The notes beneath the pieces were generated by a model. It was given only the letters and a program-made list of their open reading frames with translations. It did not search any database and was not told the DNA's origin. From assembly GCA_035509415.1 (NCBI GenBank), contig DATJLQ010000153.1, positions 1 to 60,368 of the forward strand: DNA of 60,368 nt, read 5' to 3'. How positions within the stretch are numbered: position 1 is the stretch's first letter; each line of letters begins with the position of its first letter. Positions 40,320 to 49,966 of the stretch are shown here, piece after piece. The translations under genes were made by a program, and so were the position numbers. The DNA comes from DATJLQ01 sp035509415 (GTDB taxonomy: Bacteria > Pseudomonadota > Alphaproteobacteria > JACZXZ01).

Positions 40320-40352
40320 GTCAATAATACTTACCTTGTAAGTCTTATTGAC
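40320..40352. promoter_or_regulatory. 33-bp inverted repeat upstream of gltD
   Basis: GTCAATAATACTTAC (40320-40334) and GTAAGTCTTATTGAC (40338-40352) pair at 14 of 15 positions around CTT. The sequence is AT-rich in an otherwise GC-rich genome and has no T-run after it, so it looks like a protein-binding site for control of gltD-gltB rather than a terminator. It lies in the 309-base gap between UppP-like and gltD; nothing else in that gap was recognised. Confidence 0.7.
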
Positions 40353-40459
40353 CTGAATCCTGGCCCGCTCCCGGCTTCGATATCGGGGTGCCTGTTTCCG
40401 GCGCGGCGGCGCCCGGCCTTCCGCCCCCGGTCGCGAGCGCCACGCCGAAGGTAAAGGGG

Positions 40460-41902
40460 ATGCCCCGCAACCTCCTCAAATTCGTCGACATCGCGAAGCG
40501 CATGCCCGAGAAGCGCGCGCCCGAGGCGCGCCGGCACGATTTCCGCGAAATCTACGGCGAGTTCGAGGCGGCGCGCGCGAAGGAGCAGGCGAGCCGCTGC
40601 TCCCAATGCGGCGTGCCCTTCTGCCAGGTCCATTGCCCGCTCCACAACAACATCCCCGACTGGCTCATGCTCACGGCCGAGGGACGGCTCGAGGAGGCCT
40701 ACGAGATCTCGGCCGCGACCAACAACATGCCCGAGGTGTGCGGGCGCATCTGCCCGCAGGATCGCCTGTGCGAGGGCAATTGCGTGATCGAGAAGGGATT
40801 CGATTCGGTCACCATCGGCTCGGTCGAGAAATACATCACCGAGACCGCGTTCAAGGAAGGCTGGGTCAAGCCGCCGCGGCCGATGCGCGAGCTCGAGACC
40901 TCGATCGGCATCGTGGGTGCCGGGCCGGGCGGGCTCGCCGCGGCCGAGATGCTGCGCCGGCGCGGCTACCGAATCCATGTCTACGACCGCTACGACCGGG
41001 TGGGCGGCCTCCTCGTCTACGGCATCCCGAACTTCAAGCTCGAGAAGAGCGTGGTCGAGCGGCGCGCGAAGCTTCTCGCCGAGGGCGGCGTCGCGTTCCA
41101 TCTCGAATGCGAGATCGGGAGCGACATTGCTTTCGCCGAGCTGCGCGCGCGCCACGCAGCGCTTCTGATCGCGACCGGCGTCTACCGGGCGCGCGACATC
41201 CACGCCCCCGGCGCCGGGCTCGGCAACATCGTGCCCGCGCTCGAATACCTGACCGCGAGCAACCGCACCGGCCTCGGCGACAAGGTGCCGCATTATCTCG
41301 ACGGCAGCCTCGACGCGCAGGGCAAGAACGTGGTCGTGATCGGCGGCGGTGACACGGCGATGGATTGCGTGCGCACCGCCGTGCGCCAGGGCGCGAAGTC
41401 GGTCAAGTGCCTCTACCGGCGCAACCGCGCCAACATGCCCGGCTCCCAACGCGAGGTGCATCACGCCGAGGAGGAAGGCGTCGAGTTCGTCTGGCTCTCG
41501 GCCCCCGAGGCGTTCCTGGGCGACGGCAACGTGCGCGGCGTGCGCGCGATCAGGATGCGCCTCGACGTCGCGGATTCGGCGGGGCGCCAGACGCCGCAGC
41601 CGATCGAGAACTCGCATTTCAGCGTCGACTCGACGCTCGTGATCAAGGCGCTCGGCTTCGATCCGGAGGATCTGCCGTCGATGTTCGGCGCGCCCGAGCT
41701 CGCGCTCACGCGCTGGGGGACGCTCAAGATCGACCACAAATCGATGATGACGAGCCTCGACGGCGTGTTCGCCGCGGGCGACATCGTGCGCGGGGCGTCC
41801 CTCGTCGTGTGGGCGATCCGCGACGGGCGCGACGCCGCCGAGCGCATCCACGCCTATCTCACGGCCAAGGCGGGCAGCCACGCCCGCTCGGCCGCGGAAT
41901 GA
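40460..41902 (+). CDS. gltD: Glutamate synthase (NADPH) small subunit
   Basis: GltD passes electrons from NADPH through FAD and Fe-S clusters to GltB. The 480-residue protein has N-terminal cysteine clusters CSQCGVPFCQVHCP (about residues 50-63) and CGRICPQDRLCEGNC, FAD site GIVGAGPGGLAAAEML, and NADPH site VVVIGGGDTAMDCV. The ATG at 40460 gives the family N-terminus MPRNLLKFVDIAKRMPEKRAPEARR. A GTG at 40388 would add 24 non-conserved residues. gltB follows after seven bases, so the two are one operon, small subunit first. Confidence 0.96.
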   Translation: MPRNLLKFVDIAKRMPEKRAPEARRHDFREIYGEFEAARAKEQASRCSQCGVPFCQVHCPLHNNIPDWLMLTAEGRLEEAYEISAATNNMPEVCGRICPQDRLCEGNCVIEKGFDSVTIGSVEKYITETAFKEGWVKPPRPMRELETSIGIVGAGPGGLAAAEMLRRRGYRIHVYDRYDRVGGLLVYGIPNFKLEKSVVERRAKLLAEGGVAFHLECEIGSDIAFAELRARHAALLIATGVYRARDIHAPGAGLGNIVPALEYLTASNRTGLGDKVPHYLDGSLDAQGKNVVVIGGGDTAMDCVRTAVRQGAKSVKCLYRRNRANMPGSQREVHHAEEEGVEFVWLSAPEAFLGDGNVRGVRAIRMRLDVADSAGRQTPQPIENSHFSVDSTLVIKALGFDPEDLPSMFGAPELALTRWGTLKIDHKSMMTSLDGVFAAGDIVRGASLVVWAIRDGRDAAERIHAYLTAKAGSHARSAAE

Positions 41903-41909
41903 GGGGCCG

Positions 41910-44900
41910 ATGAGCGATCGTCCGCATCGGCATCGGCATGACGAGGGCGAGCGCTTCGTCGCCGAGTGGCGCCGCAACGCAACGCATCTCGAGGCGTCGG
42001 GCCTCTACGACCCGGCCGAGGAGCACGATGCGTGCGGCGTGGGCCTCGTCTGCGCGATCGACGGCAAGCCGCGGCGCGACGTGGTGACGGCGGGCATCGA
42101 GGCGCTCAAGGTGCTTTGGCACCGGGGTGCCGTCGACGCCGACGGCAAGACCGGCGACGGCGCCGGCATCCACGTCCAAATCCCGCAGGATTTCTTCAAG
42201 GACCATATCCGCCATACCGGCCACGAGCCGGGCGAGGCGCGGCTTGCGGTCGGCATGATCTTCCTCCCGCGCACCGACTTCGCCGCCCAGGAGCGCTGCC
42301 GCTGCATCGTCGAGGGCGAGATTCTCGCCATGGGCTACGGCATCTATGGCTGGCGCCAGGTGCCGATCGACATTTCCGTGATCGGCGAGAAGGCGAACGC
42401 GACCCGGCCCGAGATCGAGCAGATCCTGATCGCGAACATGAAGGGCACCGGCGCGCGCCGCTTCGAGATCGACCTCTACATCATCCGCCGGCGCATCGAG
42501 AAGCAGGTGCTGGCGGAATCCTTGCGCGATTTCTACATCTGCTCGCTCTCCTGCCGCTCGGTCATCTACAAGGGCATGTTCCTCGCCGAGCAGCTCACCG
42601 CCTTCTATCCCGATCTTCTCGACGCGCGCTTCGTCTCGAGCTTCGCGATCTATCACCAGCGCTACTCGACCAACACGTTCCCGACCTGGCCGCTGGCGCA
42701 ACCCTTCCGCATGCTCGCGCACAACGGCGAGATCAACACGCTCCTCGGCAACGTCAACTGGATGAAGGCGCACGAGCCGCGCATGGCACACGAATGGTTC
42801 GGCGACCACATGGGCGACCTGTTGCCCATCGTGCAGCCCGGCAGCTCGGACTCGATGGCGCTCGACGCCGTGTTCGAGGTCCTGGTGCGCGCCGACCGCA
42901 GCGTGCCCATGGTCAAGACCATGCTCATTCCCGAGGCCTGGTCGAACCAGCCGTCCCTGGCACCCGAGCTCCACGATCTCTATTCCTATACCAACTCGGT
43001 GATCGAGCCGTGGGACGGGCCGGCCGCGATCTGCGCCTTCGGCGGCCAATGGGCGATGGCGTCGGTCGACCGCAACGGCCTCCGTCCCATGCGCTACACG
43101 ATCACGACCGACGGCATGCTGATCTGCGGCTCCGAGACCGGCATGGTGCGCATCGACGATGCCGAGATCGCCGAAAAGGGCCGCGTCGGACCCGGCCAGA
43201 TGATCGCGGTCGATCTCGCGAACGGCAAGCTCTACCGCGATCGCGAGCTCAAGGACATGCTCGCGCATGGCCGTCCCTACGGGAAATGGACGCGCCACGT
43301 CAAGAAGCTCGACGACCTGATCAAGACGGGGGCGGACGAGCGCGTCGAGTTCGCGCGCGAGGAGCTGCGCCGGCGCCAGCTTTCGGTCGGCTGGTCGCTC
43401 GAGGATTTGGAGATGGTGCTCCATCCCATGGCCGAGGACGGCAAGGAGGCGGTCGGCTCGATGGGCGACGACACGCCGGTCGCGGTCCTCTCCGAGCATC
43501 ATCGCGGCATGCATCATTACTTCCGCCAGAACTTCAGCCAGGTGACCAACCCGCCGATCGATTCCTTGCGCGAATCGCGCGTCATGTCGCTCACCACGCG
43601 CCTCGGCAATCTCGGCAACATCCTGATCGAGGACGAGTCCCAGTGCCATCTCCTGCGCCTCTCGTCGCCGGTGCTGACCAACGGCGAGTTCGAGGCGATG
43701 CGCGCCTATATGGGCTCGACCGCGGCGCGGATCGATTGCACCTTCGAGACCGAGCGCGCGGACGGGAGCCTGCGCGCGGCGTTGAGCCGCATCTGCCAGG
43801 AAGCGGAGGACGCGGTGCGCGGCGGCTACCAGCACCTGATCCTCTCGGACAAGAGCGTGAGCGCCGCGCGCGCCGCGATTCCGATGATCCTGGCGGTGGG
43901 CGCGGTGCACGCCCATCTCGTACGCAAGAAGCTGCGCACCTTCTGCTCCCTCAACGTGCGCAGCGCCGAATGCATGGACGTGCATTATTTCGCGGTGCTG
44001 ATCGGCGTCGGCGCCACCACGGTCAACGCCTATTTGGCGCAGGAGACGCTCGCGGACCGGCACCGGCGCGGCCTCTTCGGCACCGTCGCCTACGAGGAGG
44101 TGCTGCAGCGCTATCGCCACGCGGTCGACCAGGGCCTCTTGAAGATCATGTCCAAGATGGGCATCGCGGTGATCAGCGCCTATCGCGGCGGCTACAATTT
44201 CGAAGCCCTCGGCCTCTCGCGCTCGCTGGTGGCCGAATTCTTCCCCGGCATGCCGTCGCGCATCTCGGGCCTCGGGCTCGGCGGCATCGAGCATAATCTC
44301 CGCGCCCTCCACGCGCGCGCTTATGCCGAGGACTACGCAGCACTTCCGGTCGGCGGCTTCTACAAATACCGGCGCGGCGGCGAGGCGCATGCTTGGCAGG
44401 GGGCGCTCATCCACACGCTCCAGAGTGCCGTCGCGACCGACTCCTACTCGACCTTCAAGAAATACAGCGAAGCGACCCGGCGCCTCGCGCCCGTCGCACT
44501 CCGCGATCTCCTCGACTTCGCGCCGAAGAAGCCGGCGATCTCGATCGACGAGGTCGAATCGATCACCGAAATCCGGAAGCGCTTCGTGACGCCGGGCATG
44601 TCCCTGGGTGCCCTCGGCCCCGAGGCGCACGAGACGCTGAATATCGCCATGAACCGCATCGGCGCCAAGGCCGACAGTGGCGAGGGCGGCGAGGACCCGG
44701 CGCGCTACAAGCCGAAGCCCAACGGCGACAACGCGAACTCGGCGATCAAGCAGGTCTCCTCGGGGCGTTTCGGCGTCACGGCGGAGTATCTCAACAATTG
44801 CCGCGAGCTCGAGATCAAGGTCGCGCAAGGGGCGAAGCCCGGCGAAGGCGGGCAATTGCCCGGCTTCAAGGTGACCGAGATGATCGCGCGTCTCAGGCAC

Positions 44901-46466
44901 TCGACGCCGGGCGTCATGCTCATCTCGCCCCCGCCGCACCACGACATCTACTCGATCGAGGATTTGGCGCAGCTCATCTACGATCTGAAGCAGATCAATC
45001 CCGATTGCCGCGTATGCGTGAAGCTCGTCTCGCGCTCGGGCATCGGCACGATCGCGGCCGGCGTCGCCAAGGCCAAGGCGGACGTGATTCTGATCTCGGG
45101 CCATGTGGGCGGCACGGGCGCTTCGCCCGTTTCCTCGATCAAGTTCGCGGGCACGCCGTGGGAGATGGGCCTCTCGGAGGTGCACCAGATCCTGACGCTC
45201 AATCGCTTGCGCCACCGGATCAAGCTCCGGACCGACGGCGGCATCAAGACCGGGCGCGACGTGGTGATCGCGGCCATGCTCGGCGCCGAGGAATACGGCG
45301 TCGGCACGGCGGCGCTCATCGCCATGGGCTGCATCATGGTGCGCCAGTGCCATTCCAACACCTGCCCGGTCGGCGTCTGCACCCAGGATTCGAAGCTGCG
45401 CGCGAAGTTCGAGGGCACGCCCGAGCGCGTCGTAAATCTTTTCACCTTCATCGCCGAGGAAGTGCGCGAGATTCTCGCCTCGCTCGGCGCGCGCTCGCTC
45501 AACGAGGTCATCGGGCGCACGGATCTCCTGGCCCAGGTGAGCCGCGGCAGCGCGCATCTCGACGATCTCGACCTCAACCAGATCCTGGCCCAGGCCGATC
45601 CCGGCGACTATCCGCGCTATTGCACGCTCGAGGGCCGCAACGAGGTGCCCGACACGCTCGACGCGCAAATCCTGAAGGACGCCAAGCCGCTCCTGGAAGA
45701 CGGCGAGAAGATGCAGCTCGCCTACAACATCCGCAACACGTTGCGCGCGATCGGGACGCGGCTCTCGTCCGCGATCACGCGCAAATACGGCATGGTCGGC
45801 TTGCCGCCGGGCCACATCACCTTGCGGCTGCGCGGCTCGGCGGGCCAGTCGCTCGGCGCCTTCGCGGTCCAGGGGTTGCGGCTCGAAGTGTTCGGCGACG
45901 CGAACGATTATGTGGGGAAGGGCCTCTCGGGTGGCGAGATCGTGCTCCGGCCCGGAACCTCGGTCGCGTACGACGCGCACGTCAACACGATCATCGGCAA
46001 CACGGTGCTCTACGGCGCCACCGCCGGGAAGCTGTTCGCCGCGGGCCAGGCGGGCGAGCGTTTCGCGGTCCGGAACTCGGGTGCCTCCGCCGTGATCGAG
46101 GGCTGTGGATCGAACGGCTGCGAATACATGACCGGCGGCGTGGTCGTGATTCTCGGGCCCGTGGGCGACAATTTCGCGGCCGGCATGACCGGCGGCATGG
46201 CGTTCGTCTACGATCCCTCGGACGAGCTCGCGCGCCACATCAATCCCGAATCGGTGCTTTGGCAGCGTATCGAAGTCCCGCACTGGGAGAATGTCTGCCG
46301 TGCGCTGATCGAAGAGCATCGGGAAGCGACCCAGTCGCGGTTCACCGCGGCCTTGCTCAACGACTGGGACCGGGAAAGCGCCAAATTCTGGCAGATCGTG
46401 CCCAAGGAAATGGTCGCGCGACTGAGCCATCCGCTGAAGCGCGACGCGGCGGCGGCGCGCGCCTGA
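41910..46466 (+). CDS. gltB: Glutamate synthase (NADPH) large subunit
   Basis: GltB makes two glutamates from glutamine and 2-oxoglutarate in nitrogen assimilation. The 1518 residues start with a 41-residue propeptide ending EEHDA; C42 of CGVG is the expected N-terminal nucleophile of the class II amidotransferase domain. The central domain is followed by the FMN-binding synthase domain with SGHVGGTGASP, the 3Fe-4S cluster CIMVRQCHSNTCPVGVC, and the C-terminal beta-helix (GNTVLYGATAGKLFAAGQAGERFAVRN, described by ends). A large antisense frame over this gene is a shadow. Confidence 0.98.
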   Translation: MSDRPHRHRHDEGERFVAEWRRNATHLEASGLYDPAEEHDACGVGLVCAIDGKPRRDVVTAGIEALKVLWHRGAVDADGKTGDGAGIHVQIPQDFFKDHIRHTGHEPGEARLAVGMIFLPRTDFAAQERCRCIVEGEILAMGYGIYGWRQVPIDISVIGEKANATRPEIEQILIANMKGTGARRFEIDLYIIRRRIEKQVLAESLRDFYICSLSCRSVIYKGMFLAEQLTAFYPDLLDARFVSSFAIYHQRYSTNTFPTWPLAQPFRMLAHNGEINTLLGNVNWMKAHEPRMAHEWFGDHMGDLLPIVQPGSSDSMALDAVFEVLVRADRSVPMVKTMLIPEAWSNQPSLAPELHDLYSYTNSVIEPWDGPAAICAFGGQWAMASVDRNGLRPMRYTITTDGMLICGSETGMVRIDDAEIAEKGRVGPGQMIAVDLANGKLYRDRELKDMLAHGRPYGKWTRHVKKLDDLIKTGADERVEFAREELRRRQLSVGWSLEDLEMVLHPMAEDGKEAVGSMGDDTPVAVLSEHHRGMHHYFRQNFSQVTNPPIDSLRESRVMSLTTRLGNLGNILIEDESQCHLLRLSSPVLTNGEFEAMRAYMGSTAARIDCTFETERADGSLRAALSRICQEAEDAVRGGYQHLILSDKSVSAARAAIPMILAVGAVHAHLVRKKLRTFCSLNVRSAECMDVHYFAVLIGVGATTVNAYLAQETLADRHRRGLFGTVAYEEVLQRYRHAVDQGLLKIMSKMGIAVISAYRGGYNFEALGLSRSLVAEFFPGMPSRISGLGLGGIEHNLRALHARAYAEDYAALPVGGFYKYRRGGEAHAWQGALIHTLQSAVATDSYSTFKKYSEATRRLAPVALRDLLDFAPKKPAISIDEVESITEIRKRFVTPGMSLGALGPEAHETLNIAMNRIGAKADSGEGGEDPARYKPKPNGDNANSAIKQVSSGRFGVTAEYLNNCRELEIKVAQGAKPGEGGQLPGFKVTEMIARLRHSTPGVMLISPPPHHDIYSIEDLAQLIYDLKQINPDCRVCVKLVSRSGIGTIAAGVAKAKADVILISGHVGGTGASPVSSIKFAGTPWEMGLSEVHQILTLNRLRHRIKLRTDGGIKTGRDVVIAAMLGAEEYGVGTAALIAMGCIMVRQCHSNTCPVGVCTQDSKLRAKFEGTPERVVNLFTFIAEEVREILASLGARSLNEVIGRTDLLAQVSRGSAHLDDLDLNQILAQADPGDYPRYCTLEGRNEVPDTLDAQILKDAKPLLEDGEKMQLAYNIRNTLRAIGTRLSSAITRKYGMVGLPPGHITLRLRGSAGQSLGAFAVQGLRLEVFGDANDYVGKGLSGGEIVLRPGTSVAYDAHVNTIIGNTVLYGATAGKLFAAGQAGERFAVRNSGASAVIEGCGSNGCEYMTGGVVVILGPVGDNFAAGMTGGMAFVYDPSDELARHINPESVLWQRIEVPHWENVCRALIEEHREATQSRFTAALLNDWDRESAKFWQIVPKEMVARLSHPLKRDAAAARA

Positions 46467-46470
46467 TGGC

Positions 46471-46491
46471 GTGGCGGCGAGCTGCCGCCAC
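46471..46491 (+). terminator. Possible terminator of gltDB
   Basis: GTGGCGGC and GCCGCCAC form a perfect 8-bp stem with loop GAGCT, four bases after the gltB stop. The following sequence CCATTCTTG has no real T-run, so efficiency is uncertain. Confidence 0.45.
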
Positions 46492-46644
46492 CCATTCTTG
46501 ATCTTCGATTAATTACGAATCCTTAATGGCGATCTTGTCTCCATCGCGCACTGGCGCGCGGGCGCGGGGCGAGTATGATGCGCGCCTCGTCCATCCAGGC
46601 GGGCCACGTTCACGGCCCGATTTACGGCAACCCCGAGCGCGCCC

Positions 46645-47574
46645 ATGGCCCAGGCGGAAGACCGGTCGCTTCAGTCCGCCGGGGCGCTCGAGCCGAGACG
46701 GCGACAACGCGCCTATCTTCTGCTGGTGATCGCGATCTTGTGCTTCGCGACCATCTGGCCGGTGACCAAGATCGGGCTTTCGGGCGCCTCCCCGGTCTGG
46801 TACGCGGCCGGGCGCATGGGAATGGGAGCCGCGGTCTCGTTCCTGCTGCTCGCAGCCACGCGCCAGCTGCGCGTCCCGCGCCGCGTCGATGTCCCGATCC
46901 TGCTCTCGATCGGCGTGCTGCAGTTCGCGGCCTTCAGCGCCTTCTCGAATCTGGGGCTGCGTTACGTGCCCGCCGGCCGCTCCCTGGTGCTTGCCTATAC
47001 GACGACGCTTTGGCTCGTGCCCTTGACGCTCATCGTGCGCGAGCGCGTCGGCGCGTGGCGCGCGGCGGGGACGCTGGTCGGCCTCGCGGGCATCGCGGTG
47101 CTGTTCAACCCCTTGGCCCTCGACTGGTCGGACGGGCGCGTCGTGCTCGGCAACATGTTCCTCCTGCTCGCGGCCCTCGCCTGGGCGCTCGCGATCTTCC
47201 ATACGCGGCACCATCCGTGGCACATGTCGCCGCTTCAGATGCTGCCCTGGCAGCTCCTGCTCGCGACCGTGCTCGACGTCGCCTTCGCCTACGCGGCCGA
47301 GCCGCAGGGGGCCATCGCGTCCACGCCCACGGCGCTCATCTGCCTCGTCTATGTCGGCGCCCTCGCCGGGCCGCTCGCGAACTGGGCCGCGACCTCGGTC
47401 GCGCGCGATCTCCCGATGCTCACGACGTCGCTCGGGTTCCTGGTCGTGCCCGTGCTCGGCCTCGCCATCTCGGCCCTCTGGCTCGGCGAGGCGATCACGC
47501 TTTCGCTCGCGGCGGGTGCGGCGCTGATCCTGTGCGGCCTCGGGCTCGTGACGCTCGGCTCGGTCCGGGCATAA
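46645..47574 (+). CDS. EamA/DMT-superfamily transporter
   Basis: This 309-residue inner-membrane protein has about ten hydrophobic segments arranged as two EamA halves (about 25-155 and 165-305). Segments include LLLVIAILCFATIWPVTKIGL and FLVVPVLGLAISALWLGE (the typical last-helix motif). Members export small metabolites; the substrate here is unknown. The ATG at 46645 starts 178 bases after gltB. The gap contains a hairpin and an AT-rich stretch. The GST gene follows after 60 bases on the same strand. Confidence 0.85.
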   Translation: MAQAEDRSLQSAGALEPRRRQRAYLLLVIAILCFATIWPVTKIGLSGASPVWYAAGRMGMGAAVSFLLLAATRQLRVPRRVDVPILLSIGVLQFAAFSAFSNLGLRYVPAGRSLVLAYTTTLWLVPLTLIVRERVGAWRAAGTLVGLAGIAVLFNPLALDWSDGRVVLGNMFLLLAALAWALAIFHTRHHPWHMSPLQMLPWQLLLATVLDVAFAYAAEPQGAIASTPTALICLVYVGALAGPLANWAATSVARDLPMLTTSLGFLVVPVLGLAISALWLGEAITLSLAAGAALILCGLGLVTLGSVRA

Positions 47575-47634
47575 GCGGCCCGGCATCGCGTTGCCCCTAC
47601 ACGCGCCCTGTTCCTTCCACTAAACTCCCGGCCC

Positions 47635-48303
47635 ATGCGCATCCTCTACCATCTCCCGCTTTCCTCCCATGCGCGCGAAATCCGCGTCCTTCTCAAGGAA
47701 AAGAAGCTCGAGTTCGAGCTTCGCGTCGAGAAGGTGTGGGAGCGGCGCGCCGAGTTCCTCGCGATCAATCCGGCGGGCCAGGTGCCGGTGCTGGTCGAGG
47801 ACGACGGCACGGTCGTGAGCGAGGCGAGCGTGATCGCGGAATATCTCGAGGAGATGCATCCCGAGCCGATGCTGATCGGCGCGACGCCCCAGGCGCGCGC
47901 GGAGGTGCGCCGGGTCTTCGCCTGGTTCGACCGCAAATTCGCGAGCGAGGTGACCCAGAACCTGGTCGGCGAGAAGATGATGAAGCGCTTCCTCGGCCTC
48001 GGCCAGCCGAGCTCGGAGGCGATTCGCGCCGGCATCCAGAACATCCGCTATCATCTCGACTATGTCGGCTTTCTGACCGAGCGGCGCAACTGGCTCGCGG
48101 GCGACGCCTTCTCGCTCGCCGACATCGCGGCGGGGGCGCAGCTCTCGACCGTCGACTATATCGGCGACGTGCCGTGGGACGATTTCCCGCGCGCGCGCGA
48201 ATGGTACGCGCGGCTGAAATCGCGCCCGAGCTTCCGCCCGCTCCTCGCCGACCATATCCCGGGCGCCCCGCCGCCCGCCCATTATGCCGACCTCGACTTC
48301 TAG
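47635..48303 (+). CDS. Glutathione S-transferase family protein
   Basis: The 222 residues have a thioredoxin-like N-domain MRILYHLPLSSHAREIRVLLKEK (catalytic Ser candidate S10 or S11), with NPAGQVPVLVEDDGTVVSEASVIAEYL containing the cis-Pro and glutathione-gamma-glutamyl site. The C-terminal helical domain has FLTERRNWLAGDAFSLADIAAGAQLS (N-capping box Asp). Likely a detoxification or dehalogenation-type transferase; substrate unknown. The SDR gene begins 20 bases before its stop. Confidence 0.88.
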   Translation: MRILYHLPLSSHAREIRVLLKEKKLEFELRVEKVWERRAEFLAINPAGQVPVLVEDDGTVVSEASVIAEYLEEMHPEPMLIGATPQARAEVRRVFAWFDRKFASEVTQNLVGEKMMKRFLGLGQPSSEAIRAGIQNIRYHLDYVGFLTERRNWLAGDAFSLADIAAGAQLSTVDYIGDVPWDDFPRAREWYARLKSRPSFRPLLADHIPGAPPPAHYADLDF

Positions 48304-49168
48304 GCGGCTGTTCGTCTTCGGGCTCGGCTATTCCGCGACCGCGTTTGCGCGGGCCTGCCTTGCGCGCGGCTGGCGCGTCGCGGGCACCGTGCGCGAGGAG
48401 GCGCATCGCGACGCGCTCGCGCGGCTCGGCATCGCGGTCGAGCGCTTCGACGGCGATCGGCCGCTTGCGGATTTCGCGGCGTCCCTCGCGGGGGCGACCC
48501 ACATCCTCGTCTCGGTCCCGCCCGACGCGGCGGGCGATCCCGTGCTCGGGCATCACGGACGCGAATTCGCGGCCCTCGCGGGCGTCGAATGGCTCGGCTA
48601 TCTCTCGACCACGGGCGTCTATGGCGATCGCGCGGGCGGCGAGGTCGACGAGCGCGCGGCATTGTTGCCCACGAGCGAGCGCGCCACGCGCCGGGTCGAG
48701 GCGGAGCGGGGATGGCTGGCCCTTCAGCGCACCCACGGCCTGCCCGTGCATATTTTCCGCCTCGCGGGCATTTACGGGCCCGGCCGCAGCGCGCTCGACG
48801 CGGTGCGCGCGGGCACCGCCAAGCGCATCGACGTCCCGGGCCAGGCCTTCTCGCGCATCCATGTGGACGACATCGCGGCCGTGCTCGAGGCCTCGTGCGC
48901 GCGGCCCGAACCGGGTGCGATCTATAATGTGTGCGACGACGATCCGGCACCGGCCGCCGACGTGGTCGCCTATGCGTGCAAGCTCCTGGGCGTCGAGCCG
49001 CCGCCGCTCACCCCGCTCGAGGCCGCGGGACTTTCGCCCATGGGGCTCAGCTTCTATCGCGACAACAAGCGCGTCTCGAACGCACATATGAAGCGCGCGC
49101 TCGGCATCGTGCTGCGTTATCCGAATTACCGCGCCGGTCTCGAGGCGATCTTCGCGGCGGGCGGCTGA
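48284..49168 (+). CDS. SDR-family NAD(P)-dependent oxidoreductase (YeeZ-like)
   Basis: This is an extended-SDR-like protein of 294 residues. The start RLFVFGLGYSATAFARACL has a GxGYxA variant of the dinucleotide motif at 13-18, followed by GTVREEAH, LGYLSTTGVYGDRAGG and LAGIYGPGRS, and IYNVCDDDPA. This is the pattern of YeeZ-type sugar-nucleotide epimerase-like proteins of unknown substrate. The start at 48284 overlaps the GST gene by 20 bases; no in-frame alternative fits the glycine motif better. Confidence 0.85.
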   Translation: MPTSTSRRLFVFGLGYSATAFARACLARGWRVAGTVREEAHRDALARLGIAVERFDGDRPLADFAASLAGATHILVSVPPDAAGDPVLGHHGREFAALAGVEWLGYLSTTGVYGDRAGGEVDERAALLPTSERATRRVEAERGWLALQRTHGLPVHIFRLAGIYGPGRSALDAVRAGTAKRIDVPGQAFSRIHVDDIAAVLEASCARPEPGAIYNVCDDDPAPAADVVAYACKLLGVEPPPLTPLEAAGLSPMGLSFYRDNKRVSNAHMKRALGIVLRYPNYRAGLEAIFAAGG

Positions 49169-49186
49169 GCGACGCTCGCGCGACGT

Positions 49187-49966
49187 TCAAGCGACCTTGT
49201 CGCATACTTGGCCGACGATCGTTTCGAGGCGCGCGAGATCCGCGGGCTCGGACAGGCGATGGCCGCCGCCCTTGACCAGGATCGCTTCGACGTCGCTCGA
49301 GGCAAGCCGATGCGCGATCTCGATCGCGGTGCGCCAGGGCACGTCCTTGTCCGCGAGCCCGTGGATGAGCCGCACCGGTCCCTCGAACGCGATCGGCGCG
49401 CGCAGGACCAGATGCTTGCGCCCATCCTCGATGAGCGCGTGGGTGATCACGGTCGGCTCGGGCCCGTAGTCGGACGGCACCTCGATGCGGCCGTCGCGCA
49501 CCATGCGCGCGCGCGTCTCCTCCGAGAAGGCCTGCCACATCAGATCCTCGGTGAAGTCGGCGGCGGCCGCGATGCCGACCAGGCCCTTGACGCGCGCGGG
49601 CCGCATTTGGGTCGCGCGCAGCATGAGCCAGCCGCCGAGGCTCGAGCCCACGAGCACGAGCGGTCCCGTCGTGAGCCGGTCGATCGCAAGGAGCGCATCG
49701 TCGAGCCAGTCGCTCAGCACCGTCTCCTCGAAGCGGCCGCTCGATCGGCCGTGGCCGCGATAATCGAAGCACAGATAGGCGCGGCCCGAGCGCCGCGCGT
49801 AATCGGCGAGGGCGAGCGCCTTGGTTCCGTTCATGTCCGAGCGCAGCCCGCACAGGAACACGAGCGTGGGTGACCGCCCCTCGATCTTGTGGTACGCGAT
49901 GGCGCCGCCCCCGGGCCGTGGTAAGGTCGCGGGCGGGGGCGAGGCAGCGGAGTCCGAGGACGTCAT
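49187..49966 (-). CDS. Alpha/beta hydrolase (ABHD10-like)
   Basis: The 259-residue serine hydrolase has a nucleophile elbow VLVGSSLGGWL (S109), the oxyanion segment FLCGLRSDMNG, acidic member in HGLADKDVP, and catalytic His in GGGHRLSEP. The closest recognised relatives are the mitochondrial ABHD10-type thioesterase/esterases. The ATG at 49966 overlaps by two bases the divergent glycosyltransferase ATG at 49965, so promoters must lie inside coding sequence or one start is further in. Confidence 0.85.
   Translation of the reverse strand: MTSSDSAASPPPATLPRPGGGAIAYHKIEGRSPTLVFLCGLRSDMNGTKALALADYARRSGRAYLCFDYRGHGRSSGRFEETVLSDWLDDALLAIDRLTTGPLVLVGSSLGGWLMLRATQMRPARVKGLVGIAAAADFTEDLMWQAFSEETRARMVRDGRIEVPSDYGPEPTVITHALIEDGRKHLVLRAPIAFEGPVRLIHGLADKDVPWRTAIEIAHRLASSDVEAILVKGGGHRLSEPADLARLETIVGQVCDKVA

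Noticed and set aside
41859..46430. Open antisense frame of 1523 codons over gltB
   Set aside because: It is the mirror of gltB codon bias in GC-rich DNA; its protein is Arg/His/Asp-rich low-complexity and has no domain, while gltB is complete.
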